Shown: positions 25,744-34,823, numbered from the stretch's first letter. The stretch is 64,000 bases of DNA from Paranoxybacillus sp035645275 (GCA_035645275.1 DASQMX010000019.1:62001-126000), one strand, 5' to 3'. Notes: generated by a model not told the origin, from the sequence alone. Program-made: numbers and translations.

Positions 25744-25760
25744 TGTAACAAAAATGTAAT
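25744..25760 (+). promoter_or_regulatory. putative WalR binding site
   Basis: TGTAAC-AAAAA-TGTAAT fits the B. subtilis WalR consensus TGTWAH-N5-TGTWAH exactly. A weaker site (TGTAAT-N5-AGTAAA) lies at 25724-25740. WalRK controls wall hydrolases of the NlpC/P60 type in Bacillus, which fits the gene downstream, although the site is about 330 bp from the start codon. Confidence 0.5.
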
Positions 25761-25880
25761 ATAAACATTCATTTTTAACATGTATGAAATAGAATAATAT
25801 GTCGAAATATTATAGAATTTTATCGTATAAGTCTATTCATTTGCTAGGAACGCGATTTTAGTAGAAGTGTGTTGAAAGAG

Positions 25881-25985
25881 AGTAAAACTATATAAATTCA
25901 GATTGAAAAATCGACATAAGTAAGGCATTTAAGTTAGGCGAAAGAGAAGTTAAGACGTTTTATATGTGTCGGAAAATTAATCTGC
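25881..25985 (+). promoter_or_regulatory. upstream region shared with the decayed propeller gene, copy 2
   Basis: Aligns with the minus strand of 23272-23383; the core TTCAGATTGAAAAATCGACA is identical. Confidence 0.5.
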
Positions 25986-26089
25986 GTTTATACAACTGTT
26001 CATTTTGATAGATTGAGTGATAGATGTCCGAGTTTGTGCGATGAGGACGTTAACGTGAATATAGCACTTTCGTTGTTAGGGGGAGGCCA

Positions 26090-26620
26090 ATGAAACGTCG
26101 TTTAGCTGTTACACTGTTTTCTTTACTCGTTTTCTTTTTTAGCAACCATTTACATACTCTAGCAGCGGAGAAGAAGGAAGCACTCGTTTCTTTCAGTAAG
26201 CGGTATATCGGTGTTCCTTATAAATGGGGAGGCACAACTCCAAAAGGATTTGACTGCTCCGGTTTTGTTACATATGTATATAAAGAATTTGGCGTCACTC
26301 TTCCAAGAACGGCGGAAAAGCAGTATCAGCACGGGGAAAAGATTGCGAAAAATGAGCTGGAATCTGGCGATTTAGTATTTTTTGCTACATATAAAAAGAC
26401 CGCTTCTCACGCTGGCATTTATATCGGAGACAATAAGTTTATTCATGCTAGTTCAAGCAAAGGAGTCATGATATCGGAACTTGATGAGTCCTATTGGAAA
26501 AAGCGTTATTTAGGGGCGCGGCGCTATTTTGGAGATGGCGGTGCAAACGTGGCGAAAGCAAGCGTGTTGAAAATGGGAAAAACCGTTGCTTTAGATAATC
26601 TGAAGAGTTTAAAACGATAA
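26090..26620 (+). CDS. secreted NlpC/P60 cysteine peptidase (cell wall hydrolase)
   Basis: A 176-aa protein; ATG follows GGGGGAGGCCA. The signal peptide (1-26) ends in TLAA. The catalytic domain fills the rest: KRYIGVPYKWGG, the active-site Cys in FDCSGF, His in ASHAGIYIG and the third polar residue in HASSSK. It lacks the SH3 or LysM repeats that usually anchor such enzymes, so it is probably freely secreted. NlpC/P60 enzymes cut D-gamma-Glu to diaminopimelate links in peptidoglycan. The WalR-like site upstream points to control with cell growth. Confidence 0.92.
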   Translation: MKRRLAVTLFSLLVFFFSNHLHTLAAEKKEALVSFSKRYIGVPYKWGGTTPKGFDCSGFVTYVYKEFGVTLPRTAEKQYQHGEKIAKNELESGDLVFFATYKKTASHAGIYIGDNKFIHASSSKGVMISELDESYWKKRYLGARRYFGDGGANVAKASVLKMGKTVALDNLKSLKR

Positions 26621-26903
26621 AAGCGGTTTTCTTCTTCAATTAAGTTACATTTTTCGTTCAGGTGAATGTTGGGAAGAGCGATACTTGAACGAAGAGAAAA
26701 TTCAGTTACGTCGAGATAAAGGAAAACGTAGGCAAAGTGGGTTTTTCAATCCCGGTGAAGTGTATTCGTTGTTGACGAAAGCTGGCCATGCAAAAATGAC
26801 GGTGAACGAAAATATCGATAATAAAAGATGCTGTTTGAAACAGAGGAAGTGATTCCTTGTTCGAAACAGCATCTTTTTTATTATGGCTATGCGCTTTTGA
26901 GGA
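26621..26903. other. intergenic region with a possible coding remnant
   Basis: A frame open from about 26614 to 26853 reads as protein-like in its middle (NEEKIQLRRDKGKRRQSGFF, then GEVYSLLTKAGHAKMTVNEN), but has no start signal and ends inside the terminator hairpin. It could be the tail of a lost gene; otherwise nothing is seen. Confidence 0.3.
26823..26879. terminator. bidirectional terminator between the NlpC/P60 and slaP genes
   Basis: A long perfect stem (AAAAGATGCTGTTT / AAACAGCATCTTTTTT) with T runs on both strands. It ends the slaP transcript and also anything reading through from the left. Confidence 0.8.
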
Positions 26904-27794
26904 TTAAGAGCGAGGTGGATATACTTTCCATTTTGTTAAATCGATCTCCTCTTTTAAGAGAAGGTTAGAAGGGAAAATAAATGTCCACGGTTTACTTGTA
27001 TTGGCTTTCACTTCAAAGTTTTCAAGCTGAAACGATCCCTTACAAACAACGTCTCCGGAGGCGTCTTCGACCACTAATGGAATTTGTTGAAGTTGGATGT
27101 TTTTATCGCTGCCGTTGCGAATAAGCAATGTAACAATTAAGTCGCGTTTTTCATTTAATCTTGCTTCTAATCCCATAAAATTAATTTCGTCTGCTGAAAG
27201 GGGAGGTAACGTCTCCACTAATTTTTGCAAATGTTCGCGCTGCTGTGTGGATAATTGATTTTCCCAACTTTCCGCTAAATCAAGGCGGTGCTCTTTTGGC
27301 TGAGGCGCTTGTTTCAATTCAAAGGCAATTTTCCAGCCTTCTTCCGGTATTTTATCGACAAGTTTATCTTCAGCAGAAAAGAGAAAACGCCAAGGTCTCG
27401 CTGTCATCGGCGGCAGCTCTCCGAAACTATCCATATCAAACTGTTTTTTGGCAATCGCTTGTCCGGTTTCGTCAAGCAGTAATAAATTAATTTGTTCAAA
27501 GCGAATCGGCTTTGGCAACGTGCTTCTTAAAAAGGCGACAACGACAAATCCTTCATTATATTCAATCAGCTTCATCCCAGAAATAGAGATTTGATTTGGC
27601 TTTAACGCCGGGAGCTGCTGGTGATGAAACTGATATACGTATTTCTCTTGGGGTGATAAGTCCCAATCCGGGTGAAACGATAAAGTAGTTTTTATTTCAT
27701 CGGTTGGTTTTCGTTCATCCCGATCTGAAGGTTGATCGGAATGAAGGGATTTTTGCTTTTCATCGACCGTTTTTTGTTTTCTTTTAAATATCAT
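26904..27794 (-). CDS. slaP: accessory Sec system S-layer assembly protein SlaP
   Basis: A 296-aa cytoplasmic protein with a charged, lysine-rich start and two tandem SLAP-type domains. The first (about 48-155) has LSPQEKYVYQFHHQQLPALK and PMTARPWRFLF; the second (about 175-294) has LSTQQREHLQKLVETLPPL and ANTSKPWTFIFP. In Bacillus anthracis SlaP works with SecA2 to export S-layer proteins. The gene starts 14 bp after the end of secA2, so the two form an operon. The duplication, the position next to secA2 and the S-layer gene in the same window all agree. Confidence 0.88.
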   Translation of the reverse strand: MIFKRKQKTVDEKQKSLHSDQPSDRDERKPTDEIKTTLSFHPDWDLSPQEKYVYQFHHQQLPALKPNQISISGMKLIEYNEGFVVVAFLRSTLPKPIRFEQINLLLLDETGQAIAKKQFDMDSFGELPPMTARPWRFLFSAEDKLVDKIPEEGWKIAFELKQAPQPKEHRLDLAESWENQLSTQQREHLQKLVETLPPLSADEINFMGLEARLNEKRDLIVTLLIRNGSDKNIQLQQIPLVVEDASGDVVCKGSFQLENFEVKANTSKPWTFIFPSNLLLKEEIDLTKWKVYPPRS

Positions 27795-27808
27795 GGAATA
27801 AGTCCTCC

Positions 27809-30181
27809 TTATTGATCGCCGTCAATGTCAAATTGGCTTTTTAAATAGTTCATAAAGCGGATCGAAATGTCTGCTTGAATGGTTTGTTGCAGACGGACAA
27901 ACTCGTTGAATGCCTCCATTTCAAAAAGGCGATATGGATCTTCTTGACCGTAACCGCGCAGGTGGATACCCTCTTTCAGATTCGTCATTATATCGAGATG
28001 GCGAATCCAGTTTGAGTCAATCACTTGAATCATAAAGCGCCGCAATTGGGAAGCAAGCGTTTCGTCCTCTTGAAGCGTTAGTAAGTCTGCTTTTAGCTTT
28101 TCGTATTCTTCCAAGACGATTTGCTCGATTTGCTCTCTTTCTAATTCTTTAAAATCATCGATCGTTTTATCAAAGCGTAAGAAGATAAATGATAGTTCTT
28201 CATAAAGCCCTTTGATATTCCATTCTTCGAAGAAAACGTCCGGCAAACAATATTTGTCGATGGTCTGCATTAAGTAGTTTTTGATATATTCGATCGCTTC
28301 CAAAATGATCTCATTGTTTTCACAAGCTAAAATGCGGTCGCGCATTTGATAAATCACTTTGCTTTGCCGGTCGATAACGTCATCTAGTTTCAATAAATGG
28401 GAGCGAGCTGAATAGTGAGCATGCTCAATCGTTTCTTGAACTTTTCTAACAAATTTAATTGGGTCAGGCGAAAGAATGAGTCCGTCTTCGTCCGTTTTCA
28501 CTTTGCTTACCCATTTTTCGAATTCTTCTTTGTCATATGATTTGAATAGTTCATCTTCAAGCGAAATGATAAATTGCGAAGAGCCTGGATCGCCTTGGCG
28601 GCCGGCGCGACCGCGGAGCTGCATGTCAATGCGGTTGCTTTCATGGCGTTCCGTTCCAATAATATGCAAGCCGCCAAGTTCAGCGACTCCTTCGCCTAAC
28701 AAAATGTCTGTACCGCGTCCTGCCATATTTGTCGCCAGCATGACTTGTCCTTTTTGACCGGCTAAAGCGATAATGCGCGCCTCGTCTTCTTCTGTTTTCG
28801 CGTTTAAAATTTGATGCTTAATGCCGTGCTGCTTCAAATATTTCGATAATCTTTCAGACTGAGCAATGGATGTGGTTCCGATTAACACCGGGCGGCCTAT
28901 TTCGTTCATTTTTTTCACTTCAGAAACAATTTTTTTCGCTTTTGCTTCATAAGTGCGGTAAACGAGATCGTCCATATCGATTCGTCTTCTTGGTTTATTT
29001 GTCGGAATCGTGACGACATGGAGACGATACGTTTCCCAAAACTCATCTTTCGATGGGGTGGCGCTTCCTGTCATGCCGCATAGCTTTTCATACATGCGGA
29101 AATAGTTTTGGATCGTAATGGTGGCTTGTACATCGTTTTCTTCCGTAATTTCTACGCCTTCTTTTGCTTCAATCGCTTGATGCAAACCATCGCTAAATGT
29201 ACGTCCTTCCATGATGCGCCCAGTAAATTGGTCAACAAGCAACACTTTTCCATCTTTGACGATATAGTCAACATCGCGCTTCATAATCATAAATGCGCGC
29301 AATGATTGCATGACGTTATGCAATAGCGCTTGATGTTCTGCATCGTATAAGTTGTCAATGCCGAATGCTTTTTCAATTTTAGCCGCTCCAGCATCCGTTA
29401 AAAAGATTTGTTTTGTTTCTGGATAAAGTTCATAGTCTTCGTCCGCTTTAAAATGTTTGACGATTTGAGCTGTAATTGTAAATAATTCGGCTCCAATACT
29501 TGATTTGTTAGCGATAATGAGAGGTGTACGCGCTTCATCAATTAAAATGCTGTCAATTTCGTCGACAATCGCGTAATGAAGCTTTCTTTGTACTTTATCA
29601 TCGATATCGTATACCATATTATCGCGCAAATAGTCGAAACCAAACTCTGTTCCTGTTCCATATGTAATATCTGCCGCATACGCTTCTTTTTTCTCGGCTG
29701 GAGACATTTGCGAAATGTTTAAGCCGACGGTAAGGCCTAAAAATTCGAAAACTTTCCCCATTTGTTCGCGGTCGCGGCGCGCTAAGTATTCATTGGCCGT
29801 AATAATATGAACACCTTTCCCTTCAAGAGCGTGCAAATAGCTCGGTAGTGTGGCGACTAACGTTTTTCCTTCACCCGTTTGCATCTCGGCAATGTTTCCT
29901 TCGTGTAATACAAAGCCGCCGATGAGCTGAACATCATAATGGCGCAAACCGAGCACACGTTTTGCTGCTTCGCGAACAACAGCAAAGGCTTCCACTTTAA
30001 TATCATCAAGCGTTTTTCCTTCGCTTAGACATTGTTTGAAATATAAGGTTTTTTCTTTTAACTGTTCATCTGTTAAAGAAGCGATTTCCGGCTCTAGTTC
30101 ATTGACTTTTTGCACTAGTTTATTTAATCGTTTTATATCACGAGCGCTCTCGTTAAATAGTTCTTTTACCTTAGTAAACAT
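27809..30181 (-). CDS. secA2: accessory Sec translocase ATPase SecA2
   Basis: A 790-aa SecA-family ATPase. It has MQTGEGKTLVATLPSYL (Walker A), TYGTGTEFGFDYLRDNM, VDEIDSILIDEARTPLI (Walker B with DEID), TNMAGRGTDILLGEGV and RGRAGRQGDPGSSQF. The protein ends at SQFDIDGDQ, without the linker and zinc-binding tail of housekeeping SecA1, and is shorter, as expected for SecA2. The start is set by GGAGAGGTCTAGC-ATG. Next to slaP it should power export of a subset of proteins, most likely S-layer components, through the SecYEG channel. Confidence 0.92.
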   Translation of the reverse strand: MFTKVKELFNESARDIKRLNKLVQKVNELEPEIASLTDEQLKEKTLYFKQCLSEGKTLDDIKVEAFAVVREAAKRVLGLRHYDVQLIGGFVLHEGNIAEMQTGEGKTLVATLPSYLHALEGKGVHIITANEYLARRDREQMGKVFEFLGLTVGLNISQMSPAEKKEAYAADITYGTGTEFGFDYLRDNMVYDIDDKVQRKLHYAIVDEIDSILIDEARTPLIIANKSSIGAELFTITAQIVKHFKADEDYELYPETKQIFLTDAGAAKIEKAFGIDNLYDAEHQALLHNVMQSLRAFMIMKRDVDYIVKDGKVLLVDQFTGRIMEGRTFSDGLHQAIEAKEGVEITEENDVQATITIQNYFRMYEKLCGMTGSATPSKDEFWETYRLHVVTIPTNKPRRRIDMDDLVYRTYEAKAKKIVSEVKKMNEIGRPVLIGTTSIAQSERLSKYLKQHGIKHQILNAKTEEDEARIIALAGQKGQVMLATNMAGRGTDILLGEGVAELGGLHIIGTERHESNRIDMQLRGRAGRQGDPGSSQFIISLEDELFKSYDKEEFEKWVSKVKTDEDGLILSPDPIKFVRKVQETIEHAHYSARSHLLKLDDVIDRQSKVIYQMRDRILACENNEIILEAIEYIKNYLMQTIDKYCLPDVFFEEWNIKGLYEELSFIFLRFDKTIDDFKELEREQIEQIVLEEYEKLKADLLTLQEDETLASQLRRFMIQVIDSNWIRHLDIMTNLKEGIHLRGYGQEDPYRLFEMEAFNEFVRLQQTIQADISIRFMNYLKSQFDIDGDQ

Positions 30182-30532
30182 GCTAGACCTCTCCTAAATT
30201 TTTTTCTAGACGAATTATAACATAAGATTTAAAACAGTTCCTTTGTTTAAAAAAATTTACAGTTCTGTCTAGGAGAGAGTGTAGCAACGTCCTCGGCATA
30301 GAGTCAGCTGACAAATTCAAACAAAAAAGCGAAATTTTCGACTTTGAAAAATATGGGGCACATATAATGCCGAAAGCACTATTTTGTTCGTTCTACCTAA
30401 TAAAATTTCCAAAGTTGCCGAAAGTTTTAATAGGAATAATAAACAAAAAAAGATTGATTTAAATCATTTCTGTGGTACGATAAAAATGATGTGTTAAAAT
30501 ATTAATTCCTTGTTTAAAGGTGATGTTCATTT
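30182..30532. other. divergent promoter region between secA2 and tagO
   Basis: No gene. Apart from the promoter proposed for tagO (30454-30481), nothing recognisable is seen. Confidence 0.5.
30454..30481 (+). promoter_or_regulatory. putative sigma-A promoter of tagO
   Basis: TTGATT, a 16-bp spacer and TACGAT, about 50 bp upstream of the start codon. Reasonable but not perfect match. Confidence 0.4.
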
Positions 30533-31615
30533 ATGAATATGCAAGCAATTTTGGCGTTTTTTGCATCGTTTTTGACGGTGATTGTTGTTACGCCTTTCGT
30601 GATAAAGTTTGCGATTAAAATTGGAGCGATTGATAAACCAAACGAGCGCAAAGTCCATACGCGGATTATGCCTCGTCTTGGCGGATTAGCAATTTTTATT
30701 GGGGTAATTGTCGGATATTTTGTCGGGGGCATTTATAACGAGCAAGTGACGGGAATTACCGTTGGTGCTATTCTTATTATTATCATTGGAATGCTTGATG
30801 ATTTATACGAATTATCCGCAAAAGTGAAGTTTTTTGGACAATTAGTTGTAGCTATACTTGTTGTTGCCAGCGGGTTAAAAGTAGATATTTTAACGATTCC
30901 GTTTGTTGGCACATTCGATGTTGGAATTTGGAGTTATCTGATTACAATTTTTTGGATTGTTGGTATTACCAACGCGATTAACTTAATTGATGGTTTAGAC
31001 GGGCTTTCTGCAGGAATTTCGGCGATTGGAATTGCAACGATTGCCGTTTTAGCCGGAATGGCGGATAAAATGTTAATTTTCACTTTATCCCTCATTATTT
31101 TAGGCAGCATTATTGGATTTTTATTCTATAATTTCCATCCGGCAAAAATTTTTATGGGGGATACAGGAGCCTTATTTTTAGGATATGCCATTTCTGTTTT
31201 ATCGCTACTTGGGCTATACAAAAGCGTTACGTTGTTCAGCTTTGTTGTACCGGTTATTATTCTTGGCGTTCCGATTTTTGACACGACATTTGCGATTATT
31301 CGCCGTATCGTTAACAAAAAGCCGATTTCTGCGCCCGATAAGTCGCATTTGCACCATCGTCTGCTTGCGATGGGGTTTTCACATCGCGATACGGTATTGT
31401 TAATTTATTGTTTTGGTATTATGTTTGGTATGAGCGCCATTCTTTTCTCGACATCTACGTTATGGCAGTCCATCCTAATCCTTTTCGGGTTGCTTATTTT
31501 AGGTGAAATTTTGGCGGAATTAATTGGCCTTGTTAATGATCAATACAAGCCGTTTATGAGATTAATCCGCAAGTTGATTCGCAGCGGAAGAAAAGCATAC
31601 GGCGATAATAACTAA
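30533..31615 (+). CDS. tagO: undecaprenyl-phosphate N-acetylglucosaminyl 1-phosphate transferase TagO
   Basis: A 360-aa polytopic membrane enzyme of the MraY/WecA family with about ten membrane segments. The family motifs are present: IDKPNERKVH, the cytoplasmic acidic pair in GMLDDLYE, NAINLIDGLDGLSAG, FMGDTGALFLG and HLHHRLLAMGFSHR. It puts GlcNAc-1-phosphate on undecaprenyl phosphate, the first step of teichoic acid and SCWP assembly. It stands just upstream of the SCWP operon but ends in its own terminator. In B. subtilis tagO adjoins the LCP gene yvhJ (tagV); here about 18 kb separates them. Confidence 0.92.
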   Translation: MNMQAILAFFASFLTVIVVTPFVIKFAIKIGAIDKPNERKVHTRIMPRLGGLAIFIGVIVGYFVGGIYNEQVTGITVGAILIIIIGMLDDLYELSAKVKFFGQLVVAILVVASGLKVDILTIPFVGTFDVGIWSYLITIFWIVGITNAINLIDGLDGLSAGISAIGIATIAVLAGMADKMLIFTLSLIILGSIIGFLFYNFHPAKIFMGDTGALFLGYAISVLSLLGLYKSVTLFSFVVPVIILGVPIFDTTFAIIRRIVNKKPISAPDKSHLHHRLLAMGFSHRDTVLLIYCFGIMFGMSAILFSTSTLWQSILILFGLLILGEILAELIGLVNDQYKPFMRLIRKLIRSGRKAYGDNN

Positions 31616-31630
31616 ATATGCTCTTTTCTT

Positions 31631-31667
31631 GCCGTTTGTGTCTGTTAAAGGTACAAACGGTTTTTTT
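31631..31667 (+). terminator. terminator of tagO
   Basis: GCCGTTTGT / ACAAACGGT with a 13-nt loop and TTTTTTT. Confidence 0.8.
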
Positions 31668-31820
31668 GAGAGAACTAATGGTTTATAATTTCCTTTTTTT
31701 ACTAAGTTTATACGTCGTATTTATGCGAAGATATACGAATTTTGTCAAAAAACATACCTATATAATGAGTAAAATGTGATAAACTAAATATGTTACAAAA
31801 CATAGTTGGAGGAATTTTTT

Positions 31821-32933
31821 ATGAAAGTACCTATGTTAGATTTAAGCGAACAATATCAAAGTTTAAAATCTGAAGTGTTGGCAGCATTAGATGAGGTCAT
31901 GAGTTCCTCACGTTTTATTTTAGGAGATCACGTGAAAAAGTTAGAAAAAGATATAGCAGAATATAGCAATGTCAAACATGGAATTGGCTGCGGTAACGGA
32001 AGCGATGCGATACATATTGCTCTTCAAGCTGTAGGAGTAGGACCCGGCGATGAGGTCATCACAACAGCGTTTACTTTTTTTGCAACTGGCGGAGCGATTG
32101 CGCGTGCCGGGGCAACACCTGTTTTTGTAGATATTGATCCGGTAACGTTTAACATCGATCCAGCCAAAATCGAAGAGGCGATTACCGATAAAACAAAAGC
32201 GATCATTCCAGTCCATTTATACGGCCAAATGGCGGATATGGACCCGATCGTTGAGATTGCAAAGAAACATAATCTTTATATAATTGAAGATGCAGCTCAA
32301 GCCATTGGAGCAAAATATAAAGGGAAAAGTGTTGGGGAATTAGGAACGGCAGCTACATATAGCTTCTTCCCTACGAAAAACTTAGGCGCGTATGGCGATG
32401 GCGGTATGATTGTAACGAATGATGATGAGGTAGCGGAAAAGTGCCGTGTCATCCGCGTTCACGGCAGCAAGCCGAAATATTATCACCATATTTTAGGATA
32501 TAACAGCCGTCTTGATGAGATGCAGGCAGCGATTTTAAATGTAAAATTCCCTCATTTAAACAAATGGTCTGAGCTAAGACGCGAGCGTGCGGCTACGTAT
32601 ACACATTTATTAAAAGAAATGCTTGGTGATTTAGTAGTAACACCAGTTGAAGTCGAAGATCGCTACCATGTATTCCATCAATATACAATCCGTGTGCCAA
32701 AACGCGATGAGCTGCAAGCGTTCTTAAAAGAACAAGGCGTTGCAACAATGGTGTACTATCCGCTGCCATTGCATTTGCAGCCGGTATTTAAAGAATTAGG
32801 ATATAAAGAAGGCGATCTGCCAGAAGCGGAAAAAGCGGCAAAAGAGGCTGTATCGCTTCCAATGTTCCCAGAATTGAAAATCGAACAGCAAGAGTACGTT
32901 GTTGCGAAAATTGCTGAGTTTTACAAGAAATAA
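31821..32933 (+). CDS. DegT/DnrJ/EryC1 sugar aminotransferase, WbpE-type
   Basis: A 370-aa PLP enzyme. ATG 31821 lies 8 nt after TTGGAGG, so the longer TTG start is rejected. Family features are GCGNGSDAIHIAL, TTAFTFFATGGAI, the DAAQAIGAKYKG segment and the PLP lysine in SFFPTKNLGAYGDGG. It is closest in style to WbpE, which aminates UDP-2-acetamido-3-oxo-glucuronate at C3 with glutamate as donor. The presence of WbpA-, WbpB-, WbpD- and WbpI-type genes downstream makes that assignment strong. It is the first gene of the SCWP operon. Confidence 0.88.
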   Translation: MKVPMLDLSEQYQSLKSEVLAALDEVMSSSRFILGDHVKKLEKDIAEYSNVKHGIGCGNGSDAIHIALQAVGVGPGDEVITTAFTFFATGGAIARAGATPVFVDIDPVTFNIDPAKIEEAITDKTKAIIPVHLYGQMADMDPIVEIAKKHNLYIIEDAAQAIGAKYKGKSVGELGTAATYSFFPTKNLGAYGDGGMIVTNDDEVAEKCRVIRVHGSKPKYYHHILGYNSRLDEMQAAILNVKFPHLNKWSELRRERAATYTHLLKEMLGDLVVTPVEVEDRYHVFHQYTIRVPKRDELQAFLKEQGVATMVYYPLPLHLQPVFKELGYKEGDLPEAEKAAKEAVSLPMFPELKIEQQEYVVAKIAEFYKK

Positions 32934-32946
32934 GGAATGTTTGTAA

Positions 32947-32986
32947 GAAAACGTCGCCGCTGCGTGCAGGGGGCGTTTTCTTTACT
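32947..32986 (+). terminator. attenuator or weak terminator inside the SCWP operon
   Basis: GAAAACG / CGTTTTC outer stem with further G:C pairs inside, followed by TTTA, just after the aminotransferase stop. It may lower expression of downstream genes. Confidence 0.45.
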
Positions 32987-33054
32987 TGACTTATATCAAC
33001 ATGAATCATTCAAAGGCAAGGCTCGGTTGCTAAGAAAAAGGATGGTGGATTTTT

Positions 33055-33795
33055 TTGTCGGCGGAAAAACAACGTTTCGTGTTATATGAATATCTTTTGT
33101 ATTTTTGGAAAAAGAAAATGATGTTTCTCATCATTCCGCCCATTGTTGTGCTGTTGACTTTTTTAGGGGCGAAGTTGGTACTAGATAATGAAAAATATAC
33201 GGGAAGGGCACTCGTTTTTACCGGAGCAGTAAACTTAAAAGGTTTAACGAATCCAGATAATATTGTTGCCCAATTCCCTGATGTCAAAAACAAGTTAGAA
33301 GTGTTTGTTCCAGAAGAAAAATATGTAAAATTCACTCTTAAAGGCAACGATCAAAAGAGTGTCCAACAAGAACTTGACCGCATTGTAACCGAATATAATA
33401 AAGCCCTTCAAGAACATTCGCAACATCGTTTAGACACGACAAACACATATTTAAACACGCTTGATGAGAGAGTGAAAACTCTAAATGAAAAAATAGAACA
33501 CTATAACGAAAAGCTTGACTCGGCAACTTTGACGCCGGAGCAAATCGAACGTACAACAGATTTGCTTATTGTGGCAGAAGATGAATTGACGGAAACAATG
33601 GAAAAAGCGAATCGAATAAGAAGTGATTTAGTGTTTTATGAAAAACCGTCTGTTCTTTCTGAATCTGTTAACCCATCAAAGACGTATACGAAAGAAATTA
33701 TTGCGATTGGTTTAGTTTTAGGGATCTTTTTAACATTCATACTTCTCGTTTTGATGAAGTATGTGTTCGATGCTAGGAGGTACTGCCAGTCATGA
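33055..33795 (+). CDS. Wzz/YveK-type polysaccharide co-polymerase (chain length determinant)
   Basis: A 246-aa protein that begins with TTG 33055 after GGATGGTGG; no in-frame ATG gives a full N-terminus. It has a membrane segment at about 22-42 (MMFLIIPPIVVLLTFLGAKL), an extracytoplasmic coiled-coil region (about 95-195, with LDERVKTLNEKIEHYNEKL) and a second membrane segment near the C-terminus (about 220-240). This is the Wzz topology without a kinase domain. It probably sets the SCWP chain length together with the flippase and polymerase genes downstream. It overlaps the next gene by four bases (ATGA), which implies translational coupling. Confidence 0.8.
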   Translation: MSAEKQRFVLYEYLLYFWKKKMMFLIIPPIVVLLTFLGAKLVLDNEKYTGRALVFTGAVNLKGLTNPDNIVAQFPDVKNKLEVFVPEEKYVKFTLKGNDQKSVQQELDRIVTEYNKALQEHSQHRLDTTNTYLNTLDERVKTLNEKIEHYNEKLDSATLTPEQIERTTDLLIVAEDELTETMEKANRIRSDLVFYEKPSVLSESVNPSKTYTKEIIAIGLVLGIFLTFILLVLMKYVFDARRYCQS

Positions 33796-34805
33796 TTAAA
33801 TTTGCGATTGTAGGTATGGGACATATTGCGAAAAAACATATTGAGGCAATTGAAAAGGCAGAAGGAGCCATTTTAGCGGCTGTATGTGATACAAATCCTG
33901 AACGCTTAAAAGGATTTCCAGAAGAGGTTAAAACATATACCGATTTAGAAACCATGTTAAAAGAAAACGAAGACATTGCTGTTGTCAATATATGCGTACC
34001 TTCTGGTTTACATGCGAAATTAACAAAAATCGTTGCAGAGCATAAGCGCCATATTATTGTGGAAAAACCGATGGCGTTAAAACTAGAAGATGCGGAAGAA
34101 ATGATTCGTGTAGCGAAAGAAAACCGCGTCAAATTGGCGGTTGTACATCCGAACCGTTTCCGACCAGCGATTCAGAAGTTAAAAGAAAAAATGGAACAAG
34201 GTGCATTCGGAAAGCTCAGCCATGCCAATGCGACGGTAAGATGGAATCGCAATCAAGAATATTACGATCAAGCGGCATGGCGCGGCACGAAAGAATTTGA
34301 CGGTGGAGTATTAATGAACCAAGCGATTCATAATTTGGATTTAATGCTTTGGTTAATGGGACCGGTTGAAGCGGTACAAGCCATGGTGGCAACCCGTCTT
34401 CGCAAGATTGAAACAGAAGATGTAGCGACAGCCGTTGTTCAATTTAAAAACGGTGCTCTTGGTGTTATTGAAGCAGCGACAACGATTTATCCGAAAAACC
34501 TTGAAGAATCGATTGCGATTTTTGGCGAAAAGGCATCCGTTAAAATTAGCGGCCGGACGGCCAATTTCATTGAGACTTGGGATATTGAAGGCGTTTCTGA
34601 AGAAGAGAGAGAGAGAGTCATTGATGAGATTAACAGTGACCCATTTGGAAAACCGGGACATCAGTGCATTGTCGAAGATATGATTCAAGCGATTCGCGAA
34701 GATCGTGAACCGATTGTGACAGGTGAAGATGGCTTAGCTCCTGTTAAATTGATTTTAGCGATTTTAGAATCGGCAGAAACGGGTAAGAAAGTAATACTAT
34801 CATAA
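33792..34805 (+). CDS. Gfo/Idh/MocA family sugar dehydrogenase, WbpB-type
   Basis: A 337-aa protein with an N-terminal Rossmann fold (FAIVGMGHIAKKHIEAI), the family signature EKPMALKLEDAEEM and a C-terminal alpha/beta domain containing GGVLMNQAIHNLDLMLWLMG. In the WbpB reaction the enzyme oxidises C3 of UDP-GlcNAcA using tightly bound NAD, giving the keto sugar for the aminotransferase. The start overlaps the stop of the preceding gene by four bases. The next gene, of WbpA type, follows after 18 bp. Confidence 0.88.
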   Translation: MIKFAIVGMGHIAKKHIEAIEKAEGAILAAVCDTNPERLKGFPEEVKTYTDLETMLKENEDIAVVNICVPSGLHAKLTKIVAEHKRHIIVEKPMALKLEDAEEMIRVAKENRVKLAVVHPNRFRPAIQKLKEKMEQGAFGKLSHANATVRWNRNQEYYDQAAWRGTKEFDGGVLMNQAIHNLDLMLWLMGPVEAVQAMVATRLRKIETEDVATAVVQFKNGALGVIEAATTIYPKNLEESIAIFGEKASVKISGRTANFIETWDIEGVSEEERERVIDEINSDPFGKPGHQCIVEDMIQAIREDREPIVTGEDGLAPVKLILAILESAETGKKVILS

Positions 34806-34823
34806 TGAAGGAGACGATGAACG

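Larger units (their letters stand above)
25679..26089. other. long regulatory region upstream of the NlpC/P60 gene
   Basis: No gene. It holds a WalR-like box pair (25724-25740, 25744-25760), A/T-rich sequence with TATAGAAT elements and the segment (25881-25985) shared with the upstream region of the decayed propeller gene. Confidence 0.5.
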
